Assembly: GCF_002019855.1 (NCBI RefSeq)
Contig: NZ_CM007717.1
Location: forward strand, 7,449,750-7,513,749
Length of the DNA stretch: 64,000 nucleotides
Source: Streptomyces antibioticus
Lineage (GTDB): Bacteria > Actinomycetota > Actinomycetes > Streptomycetales > Streptomycetaceae
Direction: 5' to 3'
Part shown: piece after piece, positions 51,541-60,872 of the stretch
Numbering within the stretch: the stretch's first letter is position 1
Layout of the letters: every line of letters starts with the position of its first letter
Notes under the pieces: model-generated
Told to the model about the DNA's origin: nothing
The model's input: the letters and a program-made list of their open reading frames with translations, nothing else
Databases searched by the model: none
Program-made: the position numbers and the translations under genes

Positions 51541-52737
51541 TCAGCGTCCGTCGCGCAGCAGGGCGCAGACGAAGTCCTCCTGGAGGGCCCGCAGCCGTTC
51601 CAGGCGGGCCGGGGCCACGGTCTTGTTGATCTGGGAGGTCACGGAGAACGTCAGGGAGCGGCGGCCGTCGGGGGTGGCGGCCATGAGCTGGGTGTAGCCG
51701 GGGAAGTTGCCGGTGTGGCCGAGGACCGTGCCGCAGCGCGTCTGGTAGCGGAAGACGGCCAGGCCGGCGGTGTTGCGGCCCGGCCCCGCCGGTTCCGACG
51801 CGCCCTGGATCCAGCGCCGTTGCTCCCGAACGACCTGCTTGCCGTACAGCGCCCCGCCGACGTACCCGCGCACGAAACGCGTCGCGTCGGAGGGCGTGGA
51901 GACGATCCCGCCGGACGCCCAGACGCCGGAGGCGCTCAGCACCTCGCTGACGTCCTCGGGCGGGGCGGGCGGGCTCACGTCGTAGCCGTGCAGATACGGC
52001 GCCGGCATCCGGTAGCCCTGCGGCAGGCTGGTGCGCCGCAGGTCCAGCGGCCGGTAGACCAGCTTGCGCAGCAGCTCCTCGTACCGGGTGCCGGTGGCGG
52101 CCTCGGCCATCAGCGCGACGGCGATGTTGTCGGAGTTGGAGTACCGGTACCGGCTGCCCGGCCGGAACCGCAGCGGCTCGCCGGCCACGTAGTCGAGGAG
52201 CCGCCGTGAGTCGAAGCGGTGGCGCGGGTCGGCGGTCAGCACCCTCAGGAACGCGGGCGACTCGGTGTAGTCCGGCAGCCCGCTGGTGTGGTTCAGGAGC
52301 TGACGCAGCGTCACCGAGCCCCAGGCGCGCGGCAGTCGGGGGAGCCGCTTGCGCAGGGTGTCGTCCAGCCGCAGCGCGTGCCGGTCGACCAGGGACAGCG
52401 CCACCGCGCCGCTGAACGCCTTGGCGGTGCTGGCGATCCGCATGTGGTCGTCCGGGCGGGGCGCGCGCCCGGTGGCGAGGTCGGCCACGCCCGCCCGCAC
52501 GATCCGGGTCTCCTTGTCGCGCCGCAGCACGGCGATCGCCCCGGGCGGACCGCCCGGCGAGGCCACGAACGCGGCGAGCCGGCGCTGGAGGGCGCTTTCG
52601 TCCGGCGGCGGCGCGGCCGTGGCACCGGCCGGCCCGGCCCCGGCCACCGCCGGGATCAGCGCCCCCAGACAGAGGGCGACGACGGTCACCGCCCGCAGCC
52701 GCGACCGCGGCGGGGCAGGGCGCGAGGACATGGACAT
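51541..52737 (-). CDS. Secreted beta-lactamase-fold serine hydrolase (DD-peptidase-like)
   Basis: A 398-residue protein with a signal peptide (basic N-terminus, VVALCLGALIPAVAGAGPAGA). Active-site motifs: SxxK as STAK near residue 102, YSN (RYSNSDN), and HTG in place of KTG (LGHTGNFPGY). This is the class-C beta-lactamase/D-Ala-D-Ala carboxypeptidase group of extracellular hydrolases common in Streptomyces. ATG 52737 chosen because GGGAG is 5 nt upstream; ATG 52731 also possible. Substrate could be peptidoglycan peptide or an ester. Confidence 0.9.
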   Translation of the reverse strand: MSMSSRPAPPRSRLRAVTVVALCLGALIPAVAGAGPAGATAAPPPDESALQRRLAAFVASPGGPPGAIAVLRRDKETRIVRAGVADLATGRAPRPDDHMRIASTAKAFSGAVALSLVDRHALRLDDTLRKRLPRLPRAWGSVTLRQLLNHTSGLPDYTESPAFLRVLTADPRHRFDSRRLLDYVAGEPLRFRPGSRYRYSNSDNIAVALMAEAATGTRYEELLRKLVYRPLDLRRTSLPQGYRMPAPYLHGYDVSPPAPPEDVSEVLSASGVWASGGIVSTPSDATRFVRGYVGGALYGKQVVREQRRWIQGASEPAGPGRNTAGLAVFRYQTRCGTVLGHTGNFPGYTQLMAATPDGRRSLTFSVTSQINKTVAPARLERLRALQEDFVCALLRDGR

Positions 52738-52865
52738 CGGGGCTCCCGGAAGACGGACGGACCTACCGGAGGTCAAGCCTTCGGACACCGGCACCGCCCT
52801 GCCTCCCGGACTACTGCACACGGCCCAGACCCCGTCCCGAGGGCCCCGTTCAGTAGGGTGCGCGG

Positions 52866-53390
52866 ATGACCGAACAGGACGAGCAGCGGCCCTTCCTCTA
52901 CGTCGTCGTCTGCGCCGCCGGGATCGCCTCGGGTGTCGGCACGCTGATCGGCGCCGCCCGCGAGCGGGGGTGGCGGGTCGGGGTCATCGCGACGCCGCAC
53001 GCCATGAACGGCTTCTTCGACACCGCCGCCGTGGAGGCGCTGACCGGACGCCCGATCCGCTCCGCCTGGCGGCGCCCGGACGATCCCCGTCCCTTCCCCG
53101 ACCCCGACGCGGTCGTGGTCGCCCCGGCCACCTTCAACACGATCAACAAGTGGGCGGCCGGCATCGCCGACACCCTGGCGCTCGGCACCCTGTGCGAGGT
53201 GACGGCGACGGGCGTCCCGGTCGGCGTCCAGCCGTGCGTCTCCGCCGCCCTCGCCACCCATCCGGCCTACCGGGAAAGCCTGATACGGCTGCGCGGGATG
53301 GGCGTACGCTTCGGATCCCCCTACGACGGCGCGGACGGCACAGAGTTCGGGTGGAAGCCGGCGTTGGACCTGGTACGTCAGGAGCGGTGA
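52866..53390 (+). CDS. HFCD-family flavoprotein
   Basis: A 174-residue homo-oligomeric flavin-containing Cys decarboxylase-fold protein: LYVVVCAAGIASGVGTLIGAARERGW, and the FMN/substrate loop VVAPATFNTINKWAAGIADTLAL typical of CoaC/Dfp and EpiD relatives. It lacks the CoaB half and a clear catalytic signature, so the reaction is unknown. TAGGGT at 52854-52859 ends 6 nt before the ATG: probably leaderless. An aldo/keto reductase follows 2 bp later. Confidence 0.85.
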   Translation: MTEQDEQRPFLYVVVCAAGIASGVGTLIGAARERGWRVGVIATPHAMNGFFDTAAVEALTGRPIRSAWRRPDDPRPFPDPDAVVVAPATFNTINKWAAGIADTLALGTLCEVTATGVPVGVQPCVSAALATHPAYRESLIRLRGMGVRFGSPYDGADGTEFGWKPALDLVRQER

Positions 53391-53392
53391 CG

Positions 53393-54361
53393 ATGCAGTA
53401 CGTGAAGCTCGGTTCGACGGGTCTGGACGTGTCGCGGATCTGTCTGGGCTGCATGACCTACGGTCTGCCCGACCGGGGCGTGCACGAGTGGACCCTCGAC
53501 GAGGAGGCGTCCCGTCCGCTGATCCGGCAGGCGCTGGAGGCCGGCGTCACCTTCTTCGACACCGCGAACGTCTACTCCGACGGCACCAGCGAGGAGATCG
53601 TCGGCAGGGCGCTGCGCGACTTCGCCCGGCGCGACGAGATCGTCCTCGCCACGAAGGTGCACAGCCGGATGCGGACCGGGCCCAACGGCGCGGGACTGTC
53701 CCGCAAGGCGATCCTGTCCGAGCTGGACAACAGCCTGCGCCGGCTCGGCACCGACCACGTCGACCTCTACCAGATCCACCGCTTCGACCCGCACACCCCG
53801 GTCGAGGAGACCATGGAGGCGCTGCACGACGTGGTGAAGGCGGGCAAGGTCCGCTATCTCGGGGCCAGTTCGATGTACGCCTGGCAGTTCGCCAAGATGC
53901 AGCACGCCGCCGAACTGCACGGCTGGACGCGCTTCGTCTCCATGCAGAACCACTACAACCTCCTCTACCGCGAGGAGGAGCGCGAGATGCTGCCGCTCTG
54001 CGCGGACCAGGGTGTCGGCGTACTGCCCTGGAGTCCGCTGGCCCGCGGCCGGCTGACCCGCGACTGGGGCACCGTCACCGAGCGCAGCGCGACCGACGAC
54101 TTCGGCGGCCGTCTCTACCTGGACGGCGACCACGCGATCGTCGCCGCCGTCTCCCGGATCGCGGCCGGACGCGGCGTCCCCCGCGCCCGGGTGGCCCTCG
54201 CCTGGCTGCTGAGCCGGAGCACGGTCACCGCCCCGATCGTCGGCGCCGCCAAGCCCCACCATCTCGACGACGCGGTGGCCGCACTGGAACTGGAGCTGAG
54301 CGAAAAGGAGTTGGCGGAGCTGGAGCAGCCCTATAGCCCGCATCCGATCGCCGGACACTGA
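53393..54361 (+). CDS. Aldo/keto reductase
   Basis: A 322-residue (beta/alpha)8 NADPH-dependent oxidoreductase of the tas/YajO-type: MQYVKLGSTGLDVSRICLGCMTYG, FFDTANVYSDGTSEE (Asp and Tyr of the tetrad), VLATKVHSRM (Lys), DLYQIHRFDPHTPVEETMEALHDVVKAGKVRYLGAS (His), and GAAKPHHLDDAVAALE. GGAG precedes the ATG, which is 2 bp after the flavoprotein stop, so the two form an operon. Confidence 0.93.
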   Translation: MQYVKLGSTGLDVSRICLGCMTYGLPDRGVHEWTLDEEASRPLIRQALEAGVTFFDTANVYSDGTSEEIVGRALRDFARRDEIVLATKVHSRMRTGPNGAGLSRKAILSELDNSLRRLGTDHVDLYQIHRFDPHTPVEETMEALHDVVKAGKVRYLGASSMYAWQFAKMQHAAELHGWTRFVSMQNHYNLLYREEEREMLPLCADQGVGVLPWSPLARGRLTRDWGTVTERSATDDFGGRLYLDGDHAIVAAVSRIAAGRGVPRARVALAWLLSRSTVTAPIVGAAKPHHLDDAVAALELELSEKELAELEQPYSPHPIAGH

Positions 54362-54662
54362 CCGGTCCGGCGTTCGCTGCCGCGAGCGTCTCCGATAACC
54401 CCCTTTATATCGTCCCGTTTTGACGCCTCATCAATTCCGTTGTGGCCGCGCCCGGCGCACGAAACGACGGTATCTCTTGTTCCGCTTGGTCAGGCTGTGC
54501 AAAGGTGTGCCGTGTCGCGCACGGGTCGTGCTGTCCCGCGCCGTGCGCGAGAGGCCCCTCTTCGGCGTCCGCACCCCCCACGCTTCACCGAAGCAAATCT
54601 ATTGGTCTGGACTTTTCCATGGTCCGGACTTGATGACGCATGCCCCCAGGAGGAATGCACTC
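54362..54662. other. 301-bp upstream region of the sigma-like/ricin gene
   Basis: No gene is supported. It is notably A+T-richer than its surroundings, with CCCCCTTTATATCGTCCCG near 54402 and TCTATTGGTCTGGACTTTTCC near 54598-54620 that could hold promoters, and ends in the AGGAGG (54648-54653) serving the GTG at 54663. Confidence 0.5.
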
Positions 54663-56642
54663 GTGAATCACGCAGGCATGTCGAATTCCCCTTCGGCGCG
54701 CCGCCTGGACGCGACGGACGAACAGCTCGGCGCCGAGCTGAAGCAGCAGTGGACGGGAGCGTCGCCCGCCCCGTACCCCGTCGGCGAACTCCTCGACCGG
54801 CACTGGGAGGCGGCCTTCGCCTACGCGCGGCTGTGCACGGACGGGGAACGCGCGGCGGGCATGCTCACCACCGCCGCCTTCACCCGCCTCTTCGGCGCGA
54901 CCCTGCGCCAGGACGGCCCCACCGCCGCCTGGCGCCCCCACCTCCTGGTGACCATCCGCCGGCTCGCCGCCGAATGGGACGCCGACGGCCCCCGCGACCT
55001 GCTCCACCCCGAACTGCGCTCCCACCACGGCGACGGCGAGCGAGTCGCCGCCCGGCTGCTGCCGCCCGCCAACCGGCGCATGCTGTCCCGGGCCTTCCAG
55101 CGGCTGCCCCAGTCCGCCCGCTGTCTGCTGTGGCACACCGAGGTGGAGACCGAACCGCTGGCGACGCCCGCCGCGCTGCTCGGCCTCGACGACGACGGCG
55201 CCCGTGTCGAACTCCGGCGCGCCCGCGCCCGGTTGCGCGAGGAGGTCCTCCAGGTCCACAACGAGCTGGCCACCGACGAGGAGTGCCACCGCTACCACCG
55301 GCTCCTGGACGTCACCTGCCGGCGCGGCGGCGTCGACCTCGACGCCGATCTGCGCGCCCACACCGAGCGGTGCCGGCACTGCGCCCACACCGCCGACCAG
55401 CTCCTCCAGTTCGAGGGGCTGCTCGGGGTCGCGCTGGCCGAGGGCGTCCTGGGCTGGGCCGCCCACGCGTACCTGGCGGCGAGGGCCGCGGCCGCGGAGA
55501 CCGCCGAGGCGTTTGTGGCGGAGGCGACCGCCGCGCCCGGCGAGCCCTTCACCGACGAGACCGGCCTGCCGACCGGTCCGGCCGCACCCCTCCCCACGGC
55601 CCCGGCACGCCCGGCCCGCGCCGCCCGCGGTTCCCGCACCGCCCCCGCCACCACCTCCGGTGTCTCCCGGAGCGCCGCGCGGTCCGCCGCGGGCCCTGCG
55701 GGCGACGCCCCGGCCGGGTCCCGCCGCTCCGTGCAGAAGGCGGTCCGCCGGGCCCGGCGCCGCCATCTGGCCGCCGCCGTCCTCACCGTGAGCGGACTTG
55801 TCGTCCTGCCCCTCGTGCTGTGGGCCACCCTCGGTTCCGGCGAGGGCTCCGGCCACACCGACGGGCAGGCGGACGGCCGGTCCGACACCCAGGCCGGCGG
55901 CCGGGGCGACGGCAAGGCCGCGACGAGCCCCGGCGCGGGCACCGGCTCCACCAGCTCCGACCCGTCCTGGATCGGTGCCCAGGACCCCCAGGGCACCCTG
56001 CGCGGCGGACTGCGCAACGTCTCCTCCGGGCTCTGCATCGGCATCGCGGGCGACCGGGCCGTCGAGGGCGCCGAGGCCGAACTCGCCACCTGTTCCAGCG
56101 CGCTCGGCCAGCAGTGGTCGTACGAGACCGACGGGCTGCTGCGCAGCACGGCCGACACCGGACTGTGCCTGGACTCCCGCCTCGGCTACTCCGTGCGGCT
56201 CGCCCCCTGCACGGGCGGCGCCCGGACGGACACCCGCGACCTGCGCTACGACTTCACCCTGCAGGGCACGCTCGTCCCCCGCTCGGGCCAGGACCTGGCG
56301 CTGGCACCCGCCGCCACCGACGGATCCGGCGCGCTCGTCCTGAAGAACCGCGAGGACGGCCCCGAACAGCGCTGGGTGATCGACACCTCGCAGTCCGACG
56401 CCCGGATGCAGCTCGTCAACTGGGGCGAGACCGGCAGCCCCGGCGTCACCCCGGCCCCCACCGCCGGAACGGCCACCCCGGCCCCGCAGCCGAGCAGCAC
56501 GCCCTCGGCCTCCGCCCCGACGACCACCCCGTCCGCCACCGACGGCACAGGATGCTCGTACGGCGACCACCACGGCTGCGAGGACGACGACCGAGGAGGC
56601 TACGGCGACGGCCGCGGCCGGCACGGGGACGGACGCGACTAG
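54663..56642 (+). CDS. Sigma-like / zinc-finger / membrane-anchored ricin-lectin protein
   Basis: A 659-residue multidomain protein. Residues about 25-195 resemble an ECF sigma-like region (AFAYARLCTDGERAAGMLTTAAFTRLF, HLLVTIRRLAAEWD, FQRLPQSARCLLWHTEVE, LLGLDDDGARVELRRARARLREEVL). A zinc-finger-like HTERCRHCAHTADQLL follows near 235, one transmembrane helix near 367-388 (AAAVLTVSGLVVLPLVLWATL), then an extracytoplasmic ricin-B trefoil near 447-590 (LRNVSSGLCIGIAGDRAVEGAE...QQWSY, LCLDSRLG, EDGPEQRWVI) and a Ser/Thr/Pro, His/Asp/Gly-rich tail. GTG start with AGGAGG 9 nt upstream. It may couple carbohydrate binding outside to regulation inside; unproven. Confidence 0.82.
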   Translation: MNHAGMSNSPSARRLDATDEQLGAELKQQWTGASPAPYPVGELLDRHWEAAFAYARLCTDGERAAGMLTTAAFTRLFGATLRQDGPTAAWRPHLLVTIRRLAAEWDADGPRDLLHPELRSHHGDGERVAARLLPPANRRMLSRAFQRLPQSARCLLWHTEVETEPLATPAALLGLDDDGARVELRRARARLREEVLQVHNELATDEECHRYHRLLDVTCRRGGVDLDADLRAHTERCRHCAHTADQLLQFEGLLGVALAEGVLGWAAHAYLAARAAAAETAEAFVAEATAAPGEPFTDETGLPTGPAAPLPTAPARPARAARGSRTAPATTSGVSRSAARSAAGPAGDAPAGSRRSVQKAVRRARRRHLAAAVLTVSGLVVLPLVLWATLGSGEGSGHTDGQADGRSDTQAGGRGDGKAATSPGAGTGSTSSDPSWIGAQDPQGTLRGGLRNVSSGLCIGIAGDRAVEGAEAELATCSSALGQQWSYETDGLLRSTADTGLCLDSRLGYSVRLAPCTGGARTDTRDLRYDFTLQGTLVPRSGQDLALAPAATDGSGALVLKNREDGPEQRWVIDTSQSDARMQLVNWGETGSPGVTPAPTAGTATPAPQPSSTPSASAPTTTPSATDGTGCSYGDHHGCEDDDRGGYGDGRGRHGDGRD

Positions 56643-56647
56643 GGCGG

Positions 56648-56826
56648 GTCCGCGAAGTGGCGTCGTCTGCCCGCAGGGCAGGGCTCGCGGCGTCCGGTGC
56701 GTGCGATCGCAAGGCGCAGGGCTGCCCGCGTACCCGTGGGACGCGGGTGGCCCGGCAACGCGGCTGGGGGTCCCCCTCCGGGGGAGCGCGTGCCAGGCGT
56801 CGCGAGCCGGACGGGACTTCGCGGAC
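56648..56826. repeat. Palindromic intergenic element (MITE-like or large hairpin)
   Basis: The 199-bp gap between two convergent genes is bounded by GTCCGCGAAGT (56648-56658) and its exact complement ACTTCGCGGAC (56816-56826), with a second inner pair GGCTCGCG / CGCGAGCC and an innermost GGGGGTCCCCCTCCGGGGGA hairpin near 56765-56784. The layered symmetry suggests a mobile non-autonomous element or a large terminator structure. Confidence 0.55.
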
Positions 56827-56841
56827 ACGCCCTGGGCCGCC

Positions 56842-58092
<1,251 letters not shown>

Positions 58093-58206
58093 GGTGGATC
58101 TCCGGGCGGCGGGGTGAGGGCGTGCCCCGCCCCAGGACGTGCGGGTTCGGGTGTGCCGTCCATGTAAACACGCCGGCGTAAAGCGCTTGCCAAGTGACCG
58201 GTGCGC

Positions 58207-60582
58207 TCACTCCTGGTCGAGCAGGGTCAGTTCCGCCCAGATCGTCTTGCCGTCGCCGGTGTGCCGGCTGCCCCAGCGCTGGGTGAGCTGGGCCACCAGC
58301 AGCAGACCGCGGCCGCCCTCGTCCCAGGTCTTCGCCCGGCGCAGATGCGGGGCGGTGTGGCTGGTGTCGGAGACCTCGCAGATCAGGGTCTCCGCGTCAT
58401 GGATCAGCCGGAGCCGGATGGGGTGGGAGCCGTAGCGGATGGCGTTGGTGACCAGCTCGCTCACCACCAGCTCGGTCGTGAACGACGCCTCGCTCAGCTC
58501 CCAGCGCGCGAGCTGGTCCACGACCTGTTTGCGGATCGGCGCGACCAGCGCCGGATCGGAGGGGATGTCCCAGGTGGCGACCTGCGAGGCGGGCAGCCCC
58601 CGGGTGCGGGCGAGCAGCAGGGCCACGTCGTCGGCGGCGTTGCCGACCGGCAGCAGGGCGTGCAGCACCCGGTCGCAGGTCTCGTCCAGGGAGCCGGAGA
58701 ACGCGGCGAGCGCCTCGGTCAGCCGCCGTCTGCCGACCGCCGGTCCCCGCTCGCCGCAGTCGAGCAGACCGTCGGTGTAGAAGGCGAGGACACTGCCCTC
58801 GGGCAGCTCCAGCTCGGTCGACTCGAAGGGCAGACCGCCCACGCCCAGCGGCGGGCCCGGCGGCAGCTCGACCTCGCGCGGCACGCCGCCGGGCCGCAGC
58901 AGCACCGGCGAGGGATGGTCCGCCCCGGCCATGGTGCAGCGCCGCGACACCGGGTCGTACACCGCGTACAGACAGCTCGCGCCCACCTCGCCCGGGCTGC
59001 CGCCCTCGCCGCCCGCCGCCTCCTCGGAGAGCCGGACCACCAGGTCGTCGAGGTGGGTGAGGAGTTCGTCGGGGGCGAGGTCGATGTCGGCGAGCGTGCG
59101 CACGGCGGTCCGCAGCCGGCCCATCGTGGCCGACGCCTGCACACCGCTGCCCACGACGTCGCCGACGACCATGGCGACCCGCATCCCGGACAGCGGGATG
59201 ACGTCGAACCAGTCGCCGCCCACCCCGGCCCGCGAGGCCGGCAGATAGCGGGACGCCGCGTCGACGGCGGCGGTGCGCGGCAGGGTGCGCGGGAGCAGGC
59301 TGCGCTGGAGGGCGAGGGCCGTCTCGCGCTCCCGGGAGAAGCGGCGCGCGTTGTCGATGCAGACGGCGGCCCGGGCGGTGATCTCCTCGGCGAGCAGCAC
59401 GTCGTCCGGGGTGAAGGGGTCGGGCCGCCGGAACCGGGTGAGGACGGCCACCCCGAGGGTCGTGCCGCGGGCCCGGATCGGCACGGACATCGTGGAGTGG
59501 ATGCCGATCTCGCGCACGCGCGCGTGCCGCGGGGCGTCCTGGGCGAGCCAGTCGTCGAGCCGGCCCTGCCGCACCGAGCCGACCGTGGTGCGGCCCGCGA
59601 GCAGCGAGTCGGCCTGCGGGGAACCGGCCGGATACTCCTGCACCTCGCCGGGCTTGGCCACGGCCTCCGGTTCGCCGGGGGTGATCGAGCGGTGTGCGCA
59701 GCGGCGCAGTCCGACGGGCGCCGAGAAGCGGGTGGGGGGCTCCCCGCCGTCCTGCGGCTCCAGCAGGTCGACGCTGACGAAGTCGGCGAGCGCGGGCACG
59801 CACACGTCCGCCAGCTCCTGCGCGGTGCGGGTGACGTCCAGGGTGGTGCCGATCCGCACACTCGCCTCGTTGACCAGGCGGAGCCGTTCGCGGGCGAGGT
59901 AGTTGTCGGTGAAGTCGTGGGCGGACAGACACACGCCCCGCACCCGGCCCTCGGCGTCGGTCACCGGCGCCAGCCGGGCCAGCCAGGCGTGCGCCCGCGC
60001 CTCGCCGCCGCTGCGGGTGTACGTCTGGACGTCCTGGGCGCGGCCGGTGGCGAGCACCCGCAGCATGTGCCGTTCCAGGTCGGTGCTCTGCGGCCGGCCG
60101 CCGATCTCGGAGGGCCGCAGCCCCCGCACCCGCTCCTCGGGCAGACCTATGGCCCGGGCCATCGCGGCGTTGATCCGCACCAGCCGCAGCCGTTCGTCGT
60201 AGACGGCGATCGCGCACGGGGACTGCAGCAGCGCGGCCGTGGTCAGCAGGTCGTCGGCGGGACGCGGGGCGTCGGGCAGCGGGGCGACGACGAGCCACCG
60301 GCCCGGGGCGTCGTCGTGCGGCGGCCGGCGGTGGGCGAGCAGCCACACCGGCACGGCACGGCCGTCACGGTGGCGCAGGGTGACCGTGCCGTCCCAGCGG
60401 CCCATGACCGGGAGCGGGAGCGGACCGTCGGCGAGGAGATCCCCCGCGGGGCGGCCGACCACCTCCGCCGGGCTCCAGCCGAGCAGGGTGCGCGCGCCCT
60501 CGTTCCAGTCGACGAGCGTGCCGGTGTCGTCGACGACCACCCGGGCCGTCGCGGCCTCGTCGAAGGGATACTCGGGGGTCAT
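58207..60582 (-). CDS. PAS-GAF-SpoIIE phosphatase with HATPase kinase domain
   Basis: A 791-residue signalling protein: PAS (residues 1-95, VVVDDTGTLVDWNEGARTLLGW), second PAS (105-230), GAF (about 245-400, GIHSTMSVPIRARGTTLGVAVLTRF), PP2C/SpoIIE domain (about 405-640, GGDWFDVIPL, VVGDVVGSGVQASATM, FYTDGLLD metal motifs) and C-terminal RsbW-like HATPase (660-790, SELVTNAIRYGSHPIRL, DEGGRGLLLV). Such proteins set the phosphorylation of STAS antagonists. No membrane helix, so a cytosolic sensor. ATG 60582 has GGAG 8 nt upstream; the GTG 27 bp earlier has no SD. Confidence 0.92.
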   Translation of the reverse strand: MTPEYPFDEAATARVVVDDTGTLVDWNEGARTLLGWSPAEVVGRPAGDLLADGPLPLPVMGRWDGTVTLRHRDGRAVPVWLLAHRRPPHDDAPGRWLVVAPLPDAPRPADDLLTTAALLQSPCAIAVYDERLRLVRINAAMARAIGLPEERVRGLRPSEIGGRPQSTDLERHMLRVLATGRAQDVQTYTRSGGEARAHAWLARLAPVTDAEGRVRGVCLSAHDFTDNYLARERLRLVNEASVRIGTTLDVTRTAQELADVCVPALADFVSVDLLEPQDGGEPPTRFSAPVGLRRCAHRSITPGEPEAVAKPGEVQEYPAGSPQADSLLAGRTTVGSVRQGRLDDWLAQDAPRHARVREIGIHSTMSVPIRARGTTLGVAVLTRFRRPDPFTPDDVLLAEEITARAAVCIDNARRFSRERETALALQRSLLPRTLPRTAAVDAASRYLPASRAGVGGDWFDVIPLSGMRVAMVVGDVVGSGVQASATMGRLRTAVRTLADIDLAPDELLTHLDDLVVRLSEEAAGGEGGSPGEVGASCLYAVYDPVSRRCTMAGADHPSPVLLRPGGVPREVELPPGPPLGVGGLPFESTELELPEGSVLAFYTDGLLDCGERGPAVGRRRLTEALAAFSGSLDETCDRVLHALLPVGNAADDVALLLARTRGLPASQVATWDIPSDPALVAPIRKQVVDQLARWELSEASFTTELVVSELVTNAIRYGSHPIRLRLIHDAETLICEVSDTSHTAPHLRRAKTWDEGGRGLLLVAQLTQRWGSRHTGDGKTIWAELTLLDQE

Positions 60583-60764
60583 CGTCGCCACTCCATCGCG
60601 GACACTCACAGTGAACGGGCGCTGTCACATCCGTTCCAGCCTAGTCCGTCCGGCTGCCGGGCGGACCGGAACCCCCGCAGGTGCGGGGACCGTGGGTGCC
60701 GCGCGGCGTCAAGGGCCGTTCGGGGGCATGTGGTCCGGCGACCGGGTGGATGTCGTCCGGACCG

Positions 60765-60794
60765 TTGACGGGGTGTCATGACTGCGACAAACAT
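60765..60794 (+). promoter_or_regulatory. Candidate promoter of the cellulase gene
   Basis: TTGACG (60765-60770) is followed 18 bp later by AAACAT (60789-60794), a modest match to a vegetative promoter. It puts +1 just upstream of the CebR-type box. Confidence 0.4.
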
Positions 60795-60811
60795 AGCGGA
60801 CGACCCTTCTT

Positions 60812-60825
60812 TGGGAGCGCTCCCA
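60812..60825. promoter_or_regulatory. CebR-type operator
   Basis: TGGGAGCGCTCCCA is the exact 14-bp palindrome known as the binding site of the cello-oligosaccharide repressor CebR in Streptomyces. It lies 48 bp upstream of the GH9 ribosome-binding site, predicting induction by cellobiose or cellotriose. Confidence 0.9.
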
Positions 60826-60872
60826 TGGAATCGTCGTGGGACGCGTCCCGTAAATCCCCGAGGAGCCCGGAC

